A stretch of 6,810 nt of DNA from Mariprofundaceae bacterium. GTDB taxonomy: Bacteria > Pseudomonadota > Zetaproteobacteria > Mariprofundales > Mariprofundaceae. The notes below the pieces were generated by a model. The model was given only the letters and a program-made list of their open reading frames with translations, made no database searches and was not told where the DNA came from. Location of the stretch: contig JAUZQP010000158.1 of assembly GCA_030950965.1 (NCBI GenBank), forward strand, positions 1 through 6,810. The letters are read 5' to 3'. How positions within the stretch are numbered: position 1 is the first letter of the stretch; every line of letters begins with the position of its first letter. Below, piece after piece: positions 1 to 6,659 of this stretch. Position numbers and translations under genes: made by a program.

Positions 1-118
1 TAACATTTTCTTCTTGTCTATTCCGCGAGCTTCTGCGTTACAAAAAGACTTATATAGCAGTGCTATACGTCGTTTTTCGTGCCTTGAATCTCGCGAAATA
101 TCCTGCGATAAAATGTTA
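1..118. repeat. 118-bp imperfect palindrome (long inverted repeat)
   Basis: The segment has dyad symmetry about position 59.5-60. TAACATTTT at 1-9 is the exact reverse complement of AAAATGTTA at 110-118. TTCCGCGAGCTTC at 21-33 matches the complement of 86-98 at 11 of 13 positions. AAAAA at 42-46 faces TTTTT at 73-77. TATAGCA at 53-59 faces TGCTATA at 61-67 across a single G. The first three pairs sum to the same coordinate (119) and the central pair to 120, so they form one register with a single one-base shift. The left end touches the window edge, so the element may extend further. It could be a miniature mobile element, an attC-like recombination site, or a long hairpin ending an upstream transcript. 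No gene is supported inside it. Confidence 0.7.
53..67. promoter_or_regulatory. 15-bp palindrome at the centre of the long inverted repeat
   Basis: TATAGCA-G-TGCTATA is a perfect palindrome with a one-base centre. Its size suits a dimeric repressor such as a TetR-family protein. As RNA it would instead form a short TATAG/CTATA stem with a 5-nt loop. Because it is the apex of the larger dyad, it may simply be structural and not a binding site. Confidence 0.3.
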
Positions 119-180
119 AAAGACTTATGCCCACCTACTTATAACCCCCGTCAAATATCACGAACCCCAACACATCCCAA

Positions 181-186
181 TATAAT
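181..186 (+). promoter_or_regulatory. Candidate -10 box for the operon promoter
   Basis: TATAAT at 181-186 matches the sigma-70 -10 consensus exactly. The region 17 bp upstream has no good TTGACA match, so the promoter would be weak, activator-dependent or mis-assigned. Transcription from about 192-195 would leave a leader of nearly 60 nt before the first start. It is the best promoter candidate in the only sizeable upstream gap. Confidence 0.45.
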
Positions 187-187
187 C

Positions 188-203
188 AAGGAACATATTC
201 CTT
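188..203. promoter_or_regulatory. Inverted repeat overlapping the expected transcription start (candidate operator)
   Basis: AAGGAA and TTCCTT are perfect 6-bp arms separated by CATA, starting one base after the TATAAT box. A dimeric repressor bound here would block RNA polymerase. The adjacent first gene encodes a TetR-type DNA-binding domain, so autoregulation is a natural inference. It could alternatively act as a hairpin at the 5' end of the transcript. Confidence 0.4.
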
Positions 204-251
204 CCCCCCGCAAAAACAACTATTTCGATGGTTCTCTAAAATAAAGAGCTT

Positions 252-1082
252 GTGAAAGTGGTTACTTTCGTTTTACTTTGCGGCATGACTGCGAAAACAG
301 CGATAGCCAAAGAGCGGTGTAGGCAAGTATTGCGAGCGATTGATCGAATCGCTACGGCGAATGCTTTGCCTTTTTTAACCACACAGCGGGTGGCACGTGA
401 ATCGGGTGTGTCCGATGGCGTGTTATTTCGCCATTTTGCCACTAAGGATGCCATGCTCATCGCGTGGTTAGAATCTCGTGCGGAAACCTTGCAAGGGCTG
501 CTGACGGCGATGCCTGATGGTAGTTATGGGTTGCATTATCTGGTGCAATGTTTGTTGCGCGATGATGTGTTGCTGGCGCTGCTCTTTGCCGACCCGATGC
601 AGGGGAGCGCGTTACGCCAGCAGTTGGATGCTTTGCGCGAACAGGTGGCGCAATCGTTGTTGGTACGCATTCAGGATACGCAAGGGCATGGCGAAGACTA
701 TTTGCCATCGGCGTTGCGCGATCATTTGTTACTGTCGTTATACCGCGCTTGGAACCTAGAGAATCCACAGCGAGCACAGCAAAAGGAGTTATTGATGGAT
801 GTATTACCTTGGGAAAAATCTGCTTCGACCGCAGCCCTTTTCCCCGATAGCGAGCATGTAAAACAGTTGGCGTTGAATGACAGCGGCTTCGTGTTTGACC
901 CCATCAATGGACGCAGCTTCACGGCGAATGCGGTGGGCTTGTTTGTATTACGTGCCTTACAAAAGGGCGCGGATATGGAGGAGTTGTTGGATCAGGCATC
1001 GGTACAGTTCGAGGTTGACGTGGTGACAGCCGAGCGTGATATCACCGAGTTTGCCGCGCAATTACGGAAGCTGCTGGCATGA
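252..1082 (+). CDS. TetR-type HTH regulator fused to a C-terminal PqqD-like domain
   Basis: This 276-residue protein combines two modules. Residues about 17-70 look like a TetR N-terminal domain: a helix, then LTTQRVARESGVSDGVLFRHF and KDAML, the usual helix-turn-helix and helix-4 pattern. Residues about 72-187 are predicted helical and resemble a TetR ligand/dimer domain. Residues about 205-276 resemble PqqD: a short beta segment (GFVFDPINGRSFTANAVG), then LFVLRALQKGADMEELLDQ and a last helix. PqqD-like domains are known to bind peptides in RiPP pathways, so this protein may sense or hold a peptide or partner as well as bind DNA; that is inference. The GTG at 252 has a weak AAAGAG upstream. 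ATG at 285 gives a 265-residue protein with a more typical TetR N-terminus but no clear ribosome site. The gene overlaps the ATP-grasp gene by 4 bp, suggesting translational coupling. Confidence 0.8.
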   Translation: MKVVTFVLLCGMTAKTAIAKERCRQVLRAIDRIATANALPFLTTQRVARESGVSDGVLFRHFATKDAMLIAWLESRAETLQGLLTAMPDGSYGLHYLVQCLLRDDVLLALLFADPMQGSALRQQLDALREQVAQSLLVRIQDTQGHGEDYLPSALRDHLLLSLYRAWNLENPQRAQQKELLMDVLPWEKSASTAALFPDSEHVKQLALNDSGFVFDPINGRSFTANAVGLFVLRALQKGADMEELLDQASVQFEVDVVTAERDITEFAAQLRKLLA

Positions 1083-2146
1083 GTGCTGCGCCTACCCTGT
1101 GCGTTGGCATTACAGGGCTGAATGCCAAGCCTGAAAACCCTGGTCCGGGGCTGGCAGTAGCGCGCAGTTTGCGTGAGGCCTTGGGCGACACCGTGCGCAT
1201 TGTTGGTTTGAGTTACGATGTGCTGGATGCAGGCTTGTACCTGACGGAATACTGCGATGCGGCGTACTTGCTGCCGTACCCTTCGGCTGGCGAAGATCAA
1301 TTGATGCAGCGCATTCACTACATTCAGCAGCAAGAGAATATGGACATGATGATCCCTTGCCTTGATGCAGAATTGCTGAGCTTTACTCGCTTGCAAACGG
1401 CATTTGAAGACTTGGGTATTCGCATGCTGTTACCTGATCGGGAACAATTGTTACGTCGCAATAAAGACCGTCTGGGTGAACTGGCTGAGCAAGCGGATAT
1501 TCGTTATCCCGAAAGTAAAAATATCAGCAATACTGCCTTCTTTTACCAATGCCATGAGCAGGGGTGGCGCTACCCGATGGTGGTCAAAGGGCTGTTTTAT
1601 GATGCGACAGTGGTGCATAACGCCGAGCAAGGCGCGGCAGCCTTCCAGTGTATTGCAGCGGACTGGGGCTTGCCTGTGTTGGTGCAACGTTATGCCAAAG
1701 GGCATGAAGTAAACCTAGTCGCTTTGGGCGATGGTCAAGGCAACATGTTGGGCGCAGTGATGATGCGTAAACAAGCGGTGACGGACAAAGGCAAGGCGTG
1801 GGCAGCGATCACCATTGAAGACCCCAACTTGCACGAAACGGCTCGCAAACTGGTGCAAGCCCTGCGCTGGTCAGGCCCCTTGGAAGTGGAAATCCTCAAA
1901 GATGAAGGCGGTCAATACCTGTTGATCGAGATCAACCCACGTTTCCCTGCTTGGGTCTACTTGGCTACTGCTGCGGGGGTCAATCTTCCTGCAGCATTGG
2001 TCAGCATCCTCCAGGATAAAACACCCGACTTGGGAACAGCAGCAGTGGGGCGTTTGATGATTCGTTACGCCCAAGAAACTGTGATTGATTTGGCAACATT
2101 TGAGTCGATGGCTATTGCAGGCATGCATTTGGCAGACAAGGAGTAA
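1079..2146 (+). CDS. ATP-grasp carboxylate-amine ligase (CarB/RimK-like)
   Basis: This 355-residue cytosolic enzyme should activate a carboxylate as an acyl-phosphate with ATP and couple it to an amine or thiol. The N-terminus (CVGITGLNAKPENPGPGLAVARSL) forms a Rossmann-like pre-ATP-grasp region. The ATP-grasp core shows RNKD at 127-130, the ATP-binding Lys in VVKG near 170, the adenine-binding segment VQRYAKGHE at 202-210, and the metal-binding stretch VEILKDEGGQYLLIEINPR at 270-288, with E271, E284 and N286 as likely magnesium ligands and R288 beside them. All core residues look intact. Its start overlaps the regulator's stop in ATGA, with a weak GGAAG upstream, so coupling is likely. Substrates cannot be assigned. 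Placement between a PqqD-like protein and a PLP decarboxylase suggests an amide-forming step in a small-molecule or peptide pathway. Confidence 0.88.
   Translation: MSAAPTLCVGITGLNAKPENPGPGLAVARSLREALGDTVRIVGLSYDVLDAGLYLTEYCDAAYLLPYPSAGEDQLMQRIHYIQQQENMDMMIPCLDAELLSFTRLQTAFEDLGIRMLLPDREQLLRRNKDRLGELAEQADIRYPESKNISNTAFFYQCHEQGWRYPMVVKGLFYDATVVHNAEQGAAAFQCIAADWGLPVLVQRYAKGHEVNLVALGDGQGNMLGAVMMRKQAVTDKGKAWAAITIEDPNLHETARKLVQALRWSGPLEVEILKDEGGQYLLIEINPRFPAWVYLATAAGVNLPAALVSILQDKTPDLGTAAVGRLMIRYAQETVIDLATFESMAIAGMHLADKE
2138..2143 (+). promoter_or_regulatory. Ribosome binding site fixing the decarboxylase start
   Basis: AAGGAG lies 7 nt before ATG 2151 and runs up to the stop codon of the ATP-grasp gene (2144-2146). 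It favours 2151 over the in-frame ATG at 2085, which lies inside the ATP-grasp gene and would add 22 unlikely residues. Confidence 0.8.
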
Positions 2147-2150
2147 GGCG

Positions 2151-3542
2151 ATGAGTACAACAAAAAACAAGTGGCAAAAACCAACGCTGACAGCCCACCG
2201 CATGGGCGCGCTCAATAAATTTGGCAATACCTCACCACAGCAGCATCTGGAAGCGTTCGCGGGCGTTGCTTTACTGCCCTTGATGGAACAATACGGTTCG
2301 CCGTTGTTTGTGATTTCCGAGCAACGCTTGCGCGATAATGTGCGTCGTTTACTGCGTGCTTTTGAGACGCGCTACAGCGATGTGGTCTATAGTTGGTCAT
2401 ACAAAACCAATTACCTAGCCGCCGTGTGTAACACCTTGCATCAAGAGGGTGCGTGGGCAGAAGTGGTCTCTGCTTTTGAGTACGAGAAAGCGCGCAGTAA
2501 TGGTGTGCCAGGCAATAAAATCCTCTTTAACGGCCCGCATAAAGAACGTGCGATCTTGGAGCGCGTGGTACGTGATGGTGCGCGAATTCACATTGACCAC
2601 CTCGATGAGTTGTACCTGCTAGAATCCGTAGCGCGGGATTTGGGGCAGCAGGTGGATGTTACCATGCGTTTGAATTTCGATACAGGCTACACAGAACCGT
2701 GGACTCGCTTTGGCTTCAACATCGAATCAGGTCAAGCTATGGATGCGGCGCGCGTGTTAGGACATAGCGAGGTGTTAAATCTACGCGGCCTGCACAGTCA
2801 TTTGGGTACGTTCGTGCTTGACCCTCGTGCTTATGCGGCGCAAATTAATATCATGTGTGCCTTTATGACGCAGGTGGAAATGGATACCGGTTGCGAGATT
2901 GAGAGCATTGATATTGGCGGTGGTTTTGCCTCCATGAATACCCTGCACGGTACCTATTTACCGCCTGAACAGGTGGTGCCAAGTGTCGATCAATACGCTG
3001 AAGTTATTTGCAGCACGCTGAATGCTGCGGTGCGTCATCGCTCTGCACAAGGTAAGTCAAAGCCGCGTTTAATTATGGAAAGTGGGCGCGGTGTGGTCGA
3101 TGACGCTGAAGTCCTGCTGACCTCGGTAGTTGCCAATAAGCGCCTGCCTGATGGTCGCCCTTCGTTGGTGATTGATGCGGGGGTCAATGTGATGTTTACA
3201 GGCTTTTGGTACAACCACAAAGTCACGCCTTTACAGCCGCAAGAGGGCATGGCCGAAGACACGGTGGTGTATGGCCCGTTGTGTATGAACATTGATGTTA
3301 TGCGCGCCAGCGTCATGTTACCACCCATGAATGTCGGTGATGCGATGATGTTCAGCCCTGTCGGTGCGTACAATAACACGCAATGGATGCAGTTCATTGA
3401 ATACCGCCCTCATGTGTTATGGGTCGATACCGAAAAGAGGATCAGCGTCGTGCGTGAGGCAGAAAATCTTGCCATTGTAACTGGGCCAGAACGTGTGCCA
3501 GCGCATTTGCAAGAACCATTCCGAGAGCAGCAAGAAGGGTAA
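2151..3542 (+). CDS. Fold-type III PLP-dependent decarboxylase (LysA/ODC superfamily)
   Basis: This 463-residue cytosolic enzyme has an alanine-racemase-type barrel and C-terminal beta domain and probably decarboxylates an amino acid or a derivative. The PLP lysine is K85 in YSWSYKTNYL. Other cofactor-site elements are GLHSHLGT (H217), the phosphate-binding IDIGGG at 253-258, ESGR at 310-313 where relatives usually have EPGR, and Y407 in GAYNNTQW. The C-terminal catalytic motif reads YGPLCMNID with C378 and D382. Diaminopimelate decarboxylase normally has CESGD and ornithine decarboxylase CDGLD. The acidic residue directly after the Cys, which helps bind the distal amine, is Met here. The substrate is therefore probably not plain diaminopimelate or ornithine. 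The protein is about 45 residues longer than typical LysA, mostly at the N-terminus. It follows the ligase by 4 bp, so it may act on the ligase's substrate or product (inference). Not called lysA for these reasons. Confidence 0.87.
   Translation: MSTTKNKWQKPTLTAHRMGALNKFGNTSPQQHLEAFAGVALLPLMEQYGSPLFVISEQRLRDNVRRLLRAFETRYSDVVYSWSYKTNYLAAVCNTLHQEGAWAEVVSAFEYEKARSNGVPGNKILFNGPHKERAILERVVRDGARIHIDHLDELYLLESVARDLGQQVDVTMRLNFDTGYTEPWTRFGFNIESGQAMDAARVLGHSEVLNLRGLHSHLGTFVLDPRAYAAQINIMCAFMTQVEMDTGCEIESIDIGGGFASMNTLHGTYLPPEQVVPSVDQYAEVICSTLNAAVRHRSAQGKSKPRLIMESGRGVVDDAEVLLTSVVANKRLPDGRPSLVIDAGVNVMFTGFWYNHKVTPLQPQEGMAEDTVVYGPLCMNIDVMRASVMLPPMNVGDAMMFSPVGAYNNTQWMQFIEYRPHVLWVDTEKRISVVREAENLAIVTGPERVPAHLQEPFREQQEG
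3532..3539 (+). promoter_or_regulatory. Ribosome binding site fixing the transporter-peptidase start
   Basis: AAGAAGGG lies 7 nt before ATG 3547, within the last codons of the decarboxylase gene. It supports 3547 over the in-frame ATG at 3493, which would lie inside the decarboxylase and add 18 polar residues. Confidence 0.75.
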
Positions 3543-3546
3543 TGCC

Positions 3547-5721
3547 ATGAAAAACCAGCTACCTGCTGCCTTGCCGACAGGATTGCTGCGTGCTTATGGC
3601 GCGATCCTGTTTGCCGAAAAACCGTGGATTGGTGGGCTATTTTTGCTCGCTACCTTTTGGTTCCCTAATGCGGGTCTGAGCGGTTTACTGGCAGCGGTGG
3701 TGGCGATGGTGACAGCACGGATGCTGCGTTTCCCGCATCTTGAAAGCGGCTTACATGTGTATAATAGCCTGCTGGTCGGTTTGTCGTTGGGCGCGTATTA
3801 CCAGTTGGACCTCTATTTGGGCGTGTTGATTGTGCTGGGTGCGATCATGGCTGTGTTTGCCACGGTTGCCTTGGTTGATATGTTGTGGCGTTTGGATCAT
3901 CTGCCTGTACTGAGTTTGCCCTTTGTATTGGTAGCCATGACGACAAGCTTGGCAGCGCACAGCTATGGCACATTGAGCCGTTACCTGGAGCCTGTGATGC
4001 CGCATGGTGTGGTATTTCACCCGTGGTTGGATCAATTCTTCACCGCGCTGGGTTCGTCGTTTTTTACGCCACACCCTGTGCCTGGGCTATTGATGTTTAT
4101 TGGCATGTTGCTGACTTCGCGCTATATCGCTTTGTTAGCCGTGTGTGGTTTTGCCTTGGGCTTTAGCACCTACGCTTTGCTGGCTGGTAGTCCACACCCT
4201 GCTTTAGCGAGCTGGAATGGTTTTAACTTCATCCTAACGGCGATTGCCTTGGGGGCGATTTTCACCGTGCCCGACAAGCAAAGCTTCGCCCTCGCTATGA
4301 TTGGTTCGGTACTCGCTGCCTTGGTGACTGCCGCGACGGAAAATTTGATGTTGGTCTATGGTTTACCCGTCATGACCTTGCCTTTCCTTACCACGACGCT
4401 GATTCTTTTACTTGCTCTGCGTAAACGTGAAGCCGCGCCGTCGATGCAGTTGTTGTTGGAGCGACCAGGTTTGCCTGAACAGAGTTTTGAGCGCGTGCGT
4501 TTGGCAGAAGCGCGCCATGGCAGTTATGGCAGCGTGCCGTTGTCGTTACCGTTTTATGGTCGCTGGACGGTGTATCAAGGTTTTAATGGCCCGCACACCC
4601 ATCGCCCACCGTGGCAATACGCGCTGGACTTTTACATCACCGATCAAGGTAAGAGTTTTCATGGTGATGGTGGGTGCTTAGCGGATTATTATTGCTTTGG
4701 CTTGCCGCTGACTGCACCTGCTGCGGGCTATGTGGTGGCTATCGAAAACAGCTTGCCTGACAATCCCCCTGGTCATGTTGATACCTTTTATAATTGGGGA
4801 AACCATGTCGTATTGGCATTGAATAATGGCCTGTTTGTGCTGCTTGCCCACCTCAAACAGTACAGCGTGGAGGTGCAAATCGGCACTTACGTGACCTTGG
4901 GTCAAACGTTGGCAGCTTGCGGCAGTTCGGGGCGTTCGCCACAACCGCATATTCATGTGCATGTGCAAACAACTGCGGCGTTGGGGTCATCTACTGTACC
5001 GTTTCATTTGGCAGCAGTGTTACACACACCAGCAACCAGCCATGAGCGGTATTGCTTGCACATCACGCCCGATACTGAAGATCAGGTGATCTTGCCGCAT
5101 TTGGACACACGCTTGCATAACAGCATTGATTTGCGTGTGGGGAGAACCTTTGTCTATCGCGTGGACGAAAGGTTGGGCGCCAGCAATGTAACGCTGACTG
5201 TGGTGTTATCCTTGAATGGTGAATTTAGGCTACAGTCAGACAGTGGTGCCAGTGTTGCCTTTGTTTACCACGGTGATGTACTGGCGTTTTATGATCGCCA
5301 AGGCATGCGCGATGCCCTGCTCGACGCACTGGTATTGGGCTTGGGTGTCACACCGTTTTACGAAGGTGTGGCGCAATGGCAGGACGCGCCGCCCTTGCGT
5401 TTGTTGCCCATGTCGCCGTTGCGCCGTCTGGCTGCTGCTGCCTATTATCCACTGGGTGAAGGTCTAAACAGCCATTATCAGCGGCAATGGCATCACGACC
5501 ACTGGCAACAACGTGGCAGTCACCGTTTAACGATGCCGTGGCAAGACGATTGGCAGGCACAAACCACGGTGAGTATCGTAGCCAACGTAGGTTGCACCAA
5601 AATTGAACTGCAAGGTGATGATGGATTCCATCTCACTGCTGCATTAGAGCAATACGGCCAGCAAGCCGATGGTGGCATTCCTGCATGGACGGTAGTAGCT
5701 AAGGCAACGCGCAATAAATAA
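3547..5721 (+). CDS. Urea-transporter-like membrane domain fused to an M23 metallopeptidase domain
   Basis: This 724-residue protein has three parts. Residues about 10-291 are a polytopic membrane domain with the two-repeat pattern of the UT urea channel family: NAGLSGLLAA at 41-50 and YNSLLVGLSLG at 72-82 in the first half, WNGFNFILTAIALG at 223-236 in the second. Residues about 335-490 are an M23 (LytM-like) domain. Likely zinc ligands are H352, D361 (in YALDF) and H470, with catalytic H435 (AHLKQY) and H468 (PHIHVH); GTYVTLGQTLAACGSSG precedes the HxH as usual. All five residues are present, so the domain could be active. Residues about 495-724 are soluble, beta-rich and unrecognised. M23 enzymes normally cut peptidoglycan cross-bridges outside the cytoplasm. 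UT channels have both termini in the cytoplasm, and LRKRE after the last membrane helix fits that, so the location of the peptidase is unclear. No urease genes are visible; the carried solute may be urea or another small amide. Confidence 0.85.
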   Translation: MKNQLPAALPTGLLRAYGAILFAEKPWIGGLFLLATFWFPNAGLSGLLAAVVAMVTARMLRFPHLESGLHVYNSLLVGLSLGAYYQLDLYLGVLIVLGAIMAVFATVALVDMLWRLDHLPVLSLPFVLVAMTTSLAAHSYGTLSRYLEPVMPHGVVFHPWLDQFFTALGSSFFTPHPVPGLLMFIGMLLTSRYIALLAVCGFALGFSTYALLAGSPHPALASWNGFNFILTAIALGAIFTVPDKQSFALAMIGSVLAALVTAATENLMLVYGLPVMTLPFLTTTLILLLALRKREAAPSMQLLLERPGLPEQSFERVRLAEARHGSYGSVPLSLPFYGRWTVYQGFNGPHTHRPPWQYALDFYITDQGKSFHGDGGCLADYYCFGLPLTAPAAGYVVAIENSLPDNPPGHVDTFYNWGNHVVLALNNGLFVLLAHLKQYSVEVQIGTYVTLGQTLAACGSSGRSPQPHIHVHVQTTAALGSSTVPFHLAAVLHTPATSHERYCLHITPDTEDQVILPHLDTRLHNSIDLRVGRTFVYRVDERLGASNVTLTVVLSLNGEFRLQSDSGASVAFVYHGDVLAFYDRQGMRDALLDALVLGLGVTPFYEGVAQWQDAPPLRLLPMSPLRRLAAAAYYPLGEGLNSHYQRQWHHDHWQQRGSHRLTMPWQDDWQAQTTVSIVANVGCTKIELQGDDGFHLTAALEQYGQQADGGIPAWTVVAKATRNK

Positions 5722-5751
5722 TGGGAAATCACGAATTTTATGGAGAATGTT

Positions 5752-6642
5752 ATGAAAACGATGTGTAAAACTGGAGTCGTACTGGCATGTTGCTTGGCTG
5801 TGCCTACGCTGGCTATTGCCAATGACGATTGGCGAATGACCAGCGATGTGCAAGCACAGTATGGCAGCTACAGCAAATCAGTGTTGCGTGATAACATCAG
5901 CAGTGTTGGGGCAATTGTTGCTGCCGATTACCTCGATCAAGCGGGGGTTACCGTGGCGAGCAGTAGCACGCGGGTGAAGTTCAAAACCCTACCCACGATT
6001 AACCAGCAATCATGGTTTTTGAGTGGGCGTTATCATCTCTTTTTTGATGCGTTACCTGGCGTTTTAACCCTGCGACTAGATGGTCATGCCATTAACAATA
6101 ACGACACCACAGGCAATACCGATGGTGTGCGGGTGATTGCACCACAGTTGTCGTTTACCAACTTCGATAAAACGTGGTATGTGGACATAGGCTATGCCCG
6201 TTCTACCTATAAAAATAATCTAACGTTGAATCAATATACGCCCACAGTAGGGATGGGTTTCAATGAGCAAGCCGATTGGTTACAAGTACGCGGTTACATC
6301 ATTGATGTGTCCAACCCTTTACGGGCGCAGAATAAAAAGAGTACAGCGGCTGCCGAAGTGAAATGGTCGCACTGGTTTGCGCCTGGTAATGTGTTAGCAC
6401 TTCACCAAATGCAAGTGGGGTTATTGGCTGGTGAACGTGTGTTTGCCGTCGATGGCGATGCCGCAGCGGTCTATAACCTGGCTGATATACAGCGTGGCTC
6501 TGCTACTTTGAGTTTAACATGGAAGACTTCGGATAACAGTCACATTATGTTGCTCGGTGGCCAAGAACGCTATTTAGACAACACCATCGGCAACAGCTAC
6601 ACCAGTCGTTTCGGTTACGTTGATGCGTCGGTACAATGGTAA
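5752..6642 (+). CDS. Exported outer-membrane beta-barrel protein
   Basis: This 296-residue protein has a Sec signal peptide with a probable cleavage after AIA at residue 23, giving a mature N-terminus of NDDWRMT. The mature part has many alternating polar/hydrophobic stretches rich in Tyr, Trp and Gly, separated by Asn/Asp-rich turns (for example TWYVDIGYARSTY and WLQVRGYIIDV). It ends in FGYVDASVQW, an aromatic C-terminal residue typical of barrels inserted by the BAM complex. A barrel of roughly 12 strands would suit its size; this is an estimate. GGAGA at 5742-5746 favours ATG 5752 over ATG 5740. It lies about 30 bp after the transporter-peptidase gene and 17 bp before an exported TPR-like gene. 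A pore or surface exit/entry role for the pathway's compound is inferred. No exact family is recognised. Confidence 0.75.
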   Translation: MKTMCKTGVVLACCLAVPTLAIANDDWRMTSDVQAQYGSYSKSVLRDNISSVGAIVAADYLDQAGVTVASSSTRVKFKTLPTINQQSWFLSGRYHLFFDALPGVLTLRLDGHAINNNDTTGNTDGVRVIAPQLSFTNFDKTWYVDIGYARSTYKNNLTLNQYTPTVGMGFNEQADWLQVRGYIIDVSNPLRAQNKKSTAAAEVKWSHWFAPGNVLALHQMQVGLLAGERVFAVDGDAAAVYNLADIQRGSATLSLTWKTSDNSHIMLLGGQERYLDNTIGNSYTSRFGYVDASVQW

Positions 6643-6647
6643 AATAT

Positions 6648-6655
6648 AAGGGGGA
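6648..6655 (+). promoter_or_regulatory. Ribosome binding site supporting a TTG start
   Basis: AAGGGGGA lies 4 nt before TTG 6660. No in-frame ATG gives a full signal peptide, so this site is the main support for the non-ATG start. Confidence 0.6.
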
Positions 6656-6659
6656 TAGA

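Larger units (their letters stand above)
119..251 (+). other. C-rich non-coding leader upstream of the operon
   Basis: No convincing coding frame is present. From about 128 to 215 the top strand has several C runs (for example 145-149 and 204-209) and very little G, unlike the genes downstream. It contains the candidate promoter and operator listed separately. A short CTCT/AGAG pairing at 234-237 and 245-248 flanks the region just before the first start codon and could partly cover its ribosome site. Confidence 0.5.

Noticed and set aside
14..244. A 76-codon open frame at the left end
   Set aside because: It starts inside the long palindrome, runs through the C-rich leader and promoter candidate, has no ribosome site and resembles no protein.
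2085..2150. Upstream ATG extending the decarboxylase by 22 residues
   Set aside because: It lies inside the ATP-grasp gene; the strong AAGGAG before 2151 and the protein pattern favour the later start.
3035..3397. Antisense open frame of 120 codons within the decarboxylase, and similar frames elsewhere
   Set aside because: They are opposite or out of frame with strongly motif-supported genes, with no ribosome sites or recognisable domains.
2151..3542. Naming the decarboxylase lysA or speA/speC
   Set aside because: The CMNID and ESGR motifs and the context do not match those enzymes' specificity residues.
3493..3546. Upstream ATG extending the transporter-peptidase by 18 residues
   Set aside because: It overlaps the decarboxylase gene and lacks a good ribosome site; AAGAAGGG is well placed for 3547.
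5782..5793. Lipobox-like V-L-A-C in the barrel protein signal sequence
   Set aside because: The Cys would be residue 13, too early for a lipoprotein signal, and a normal AIA cleavage site follows.
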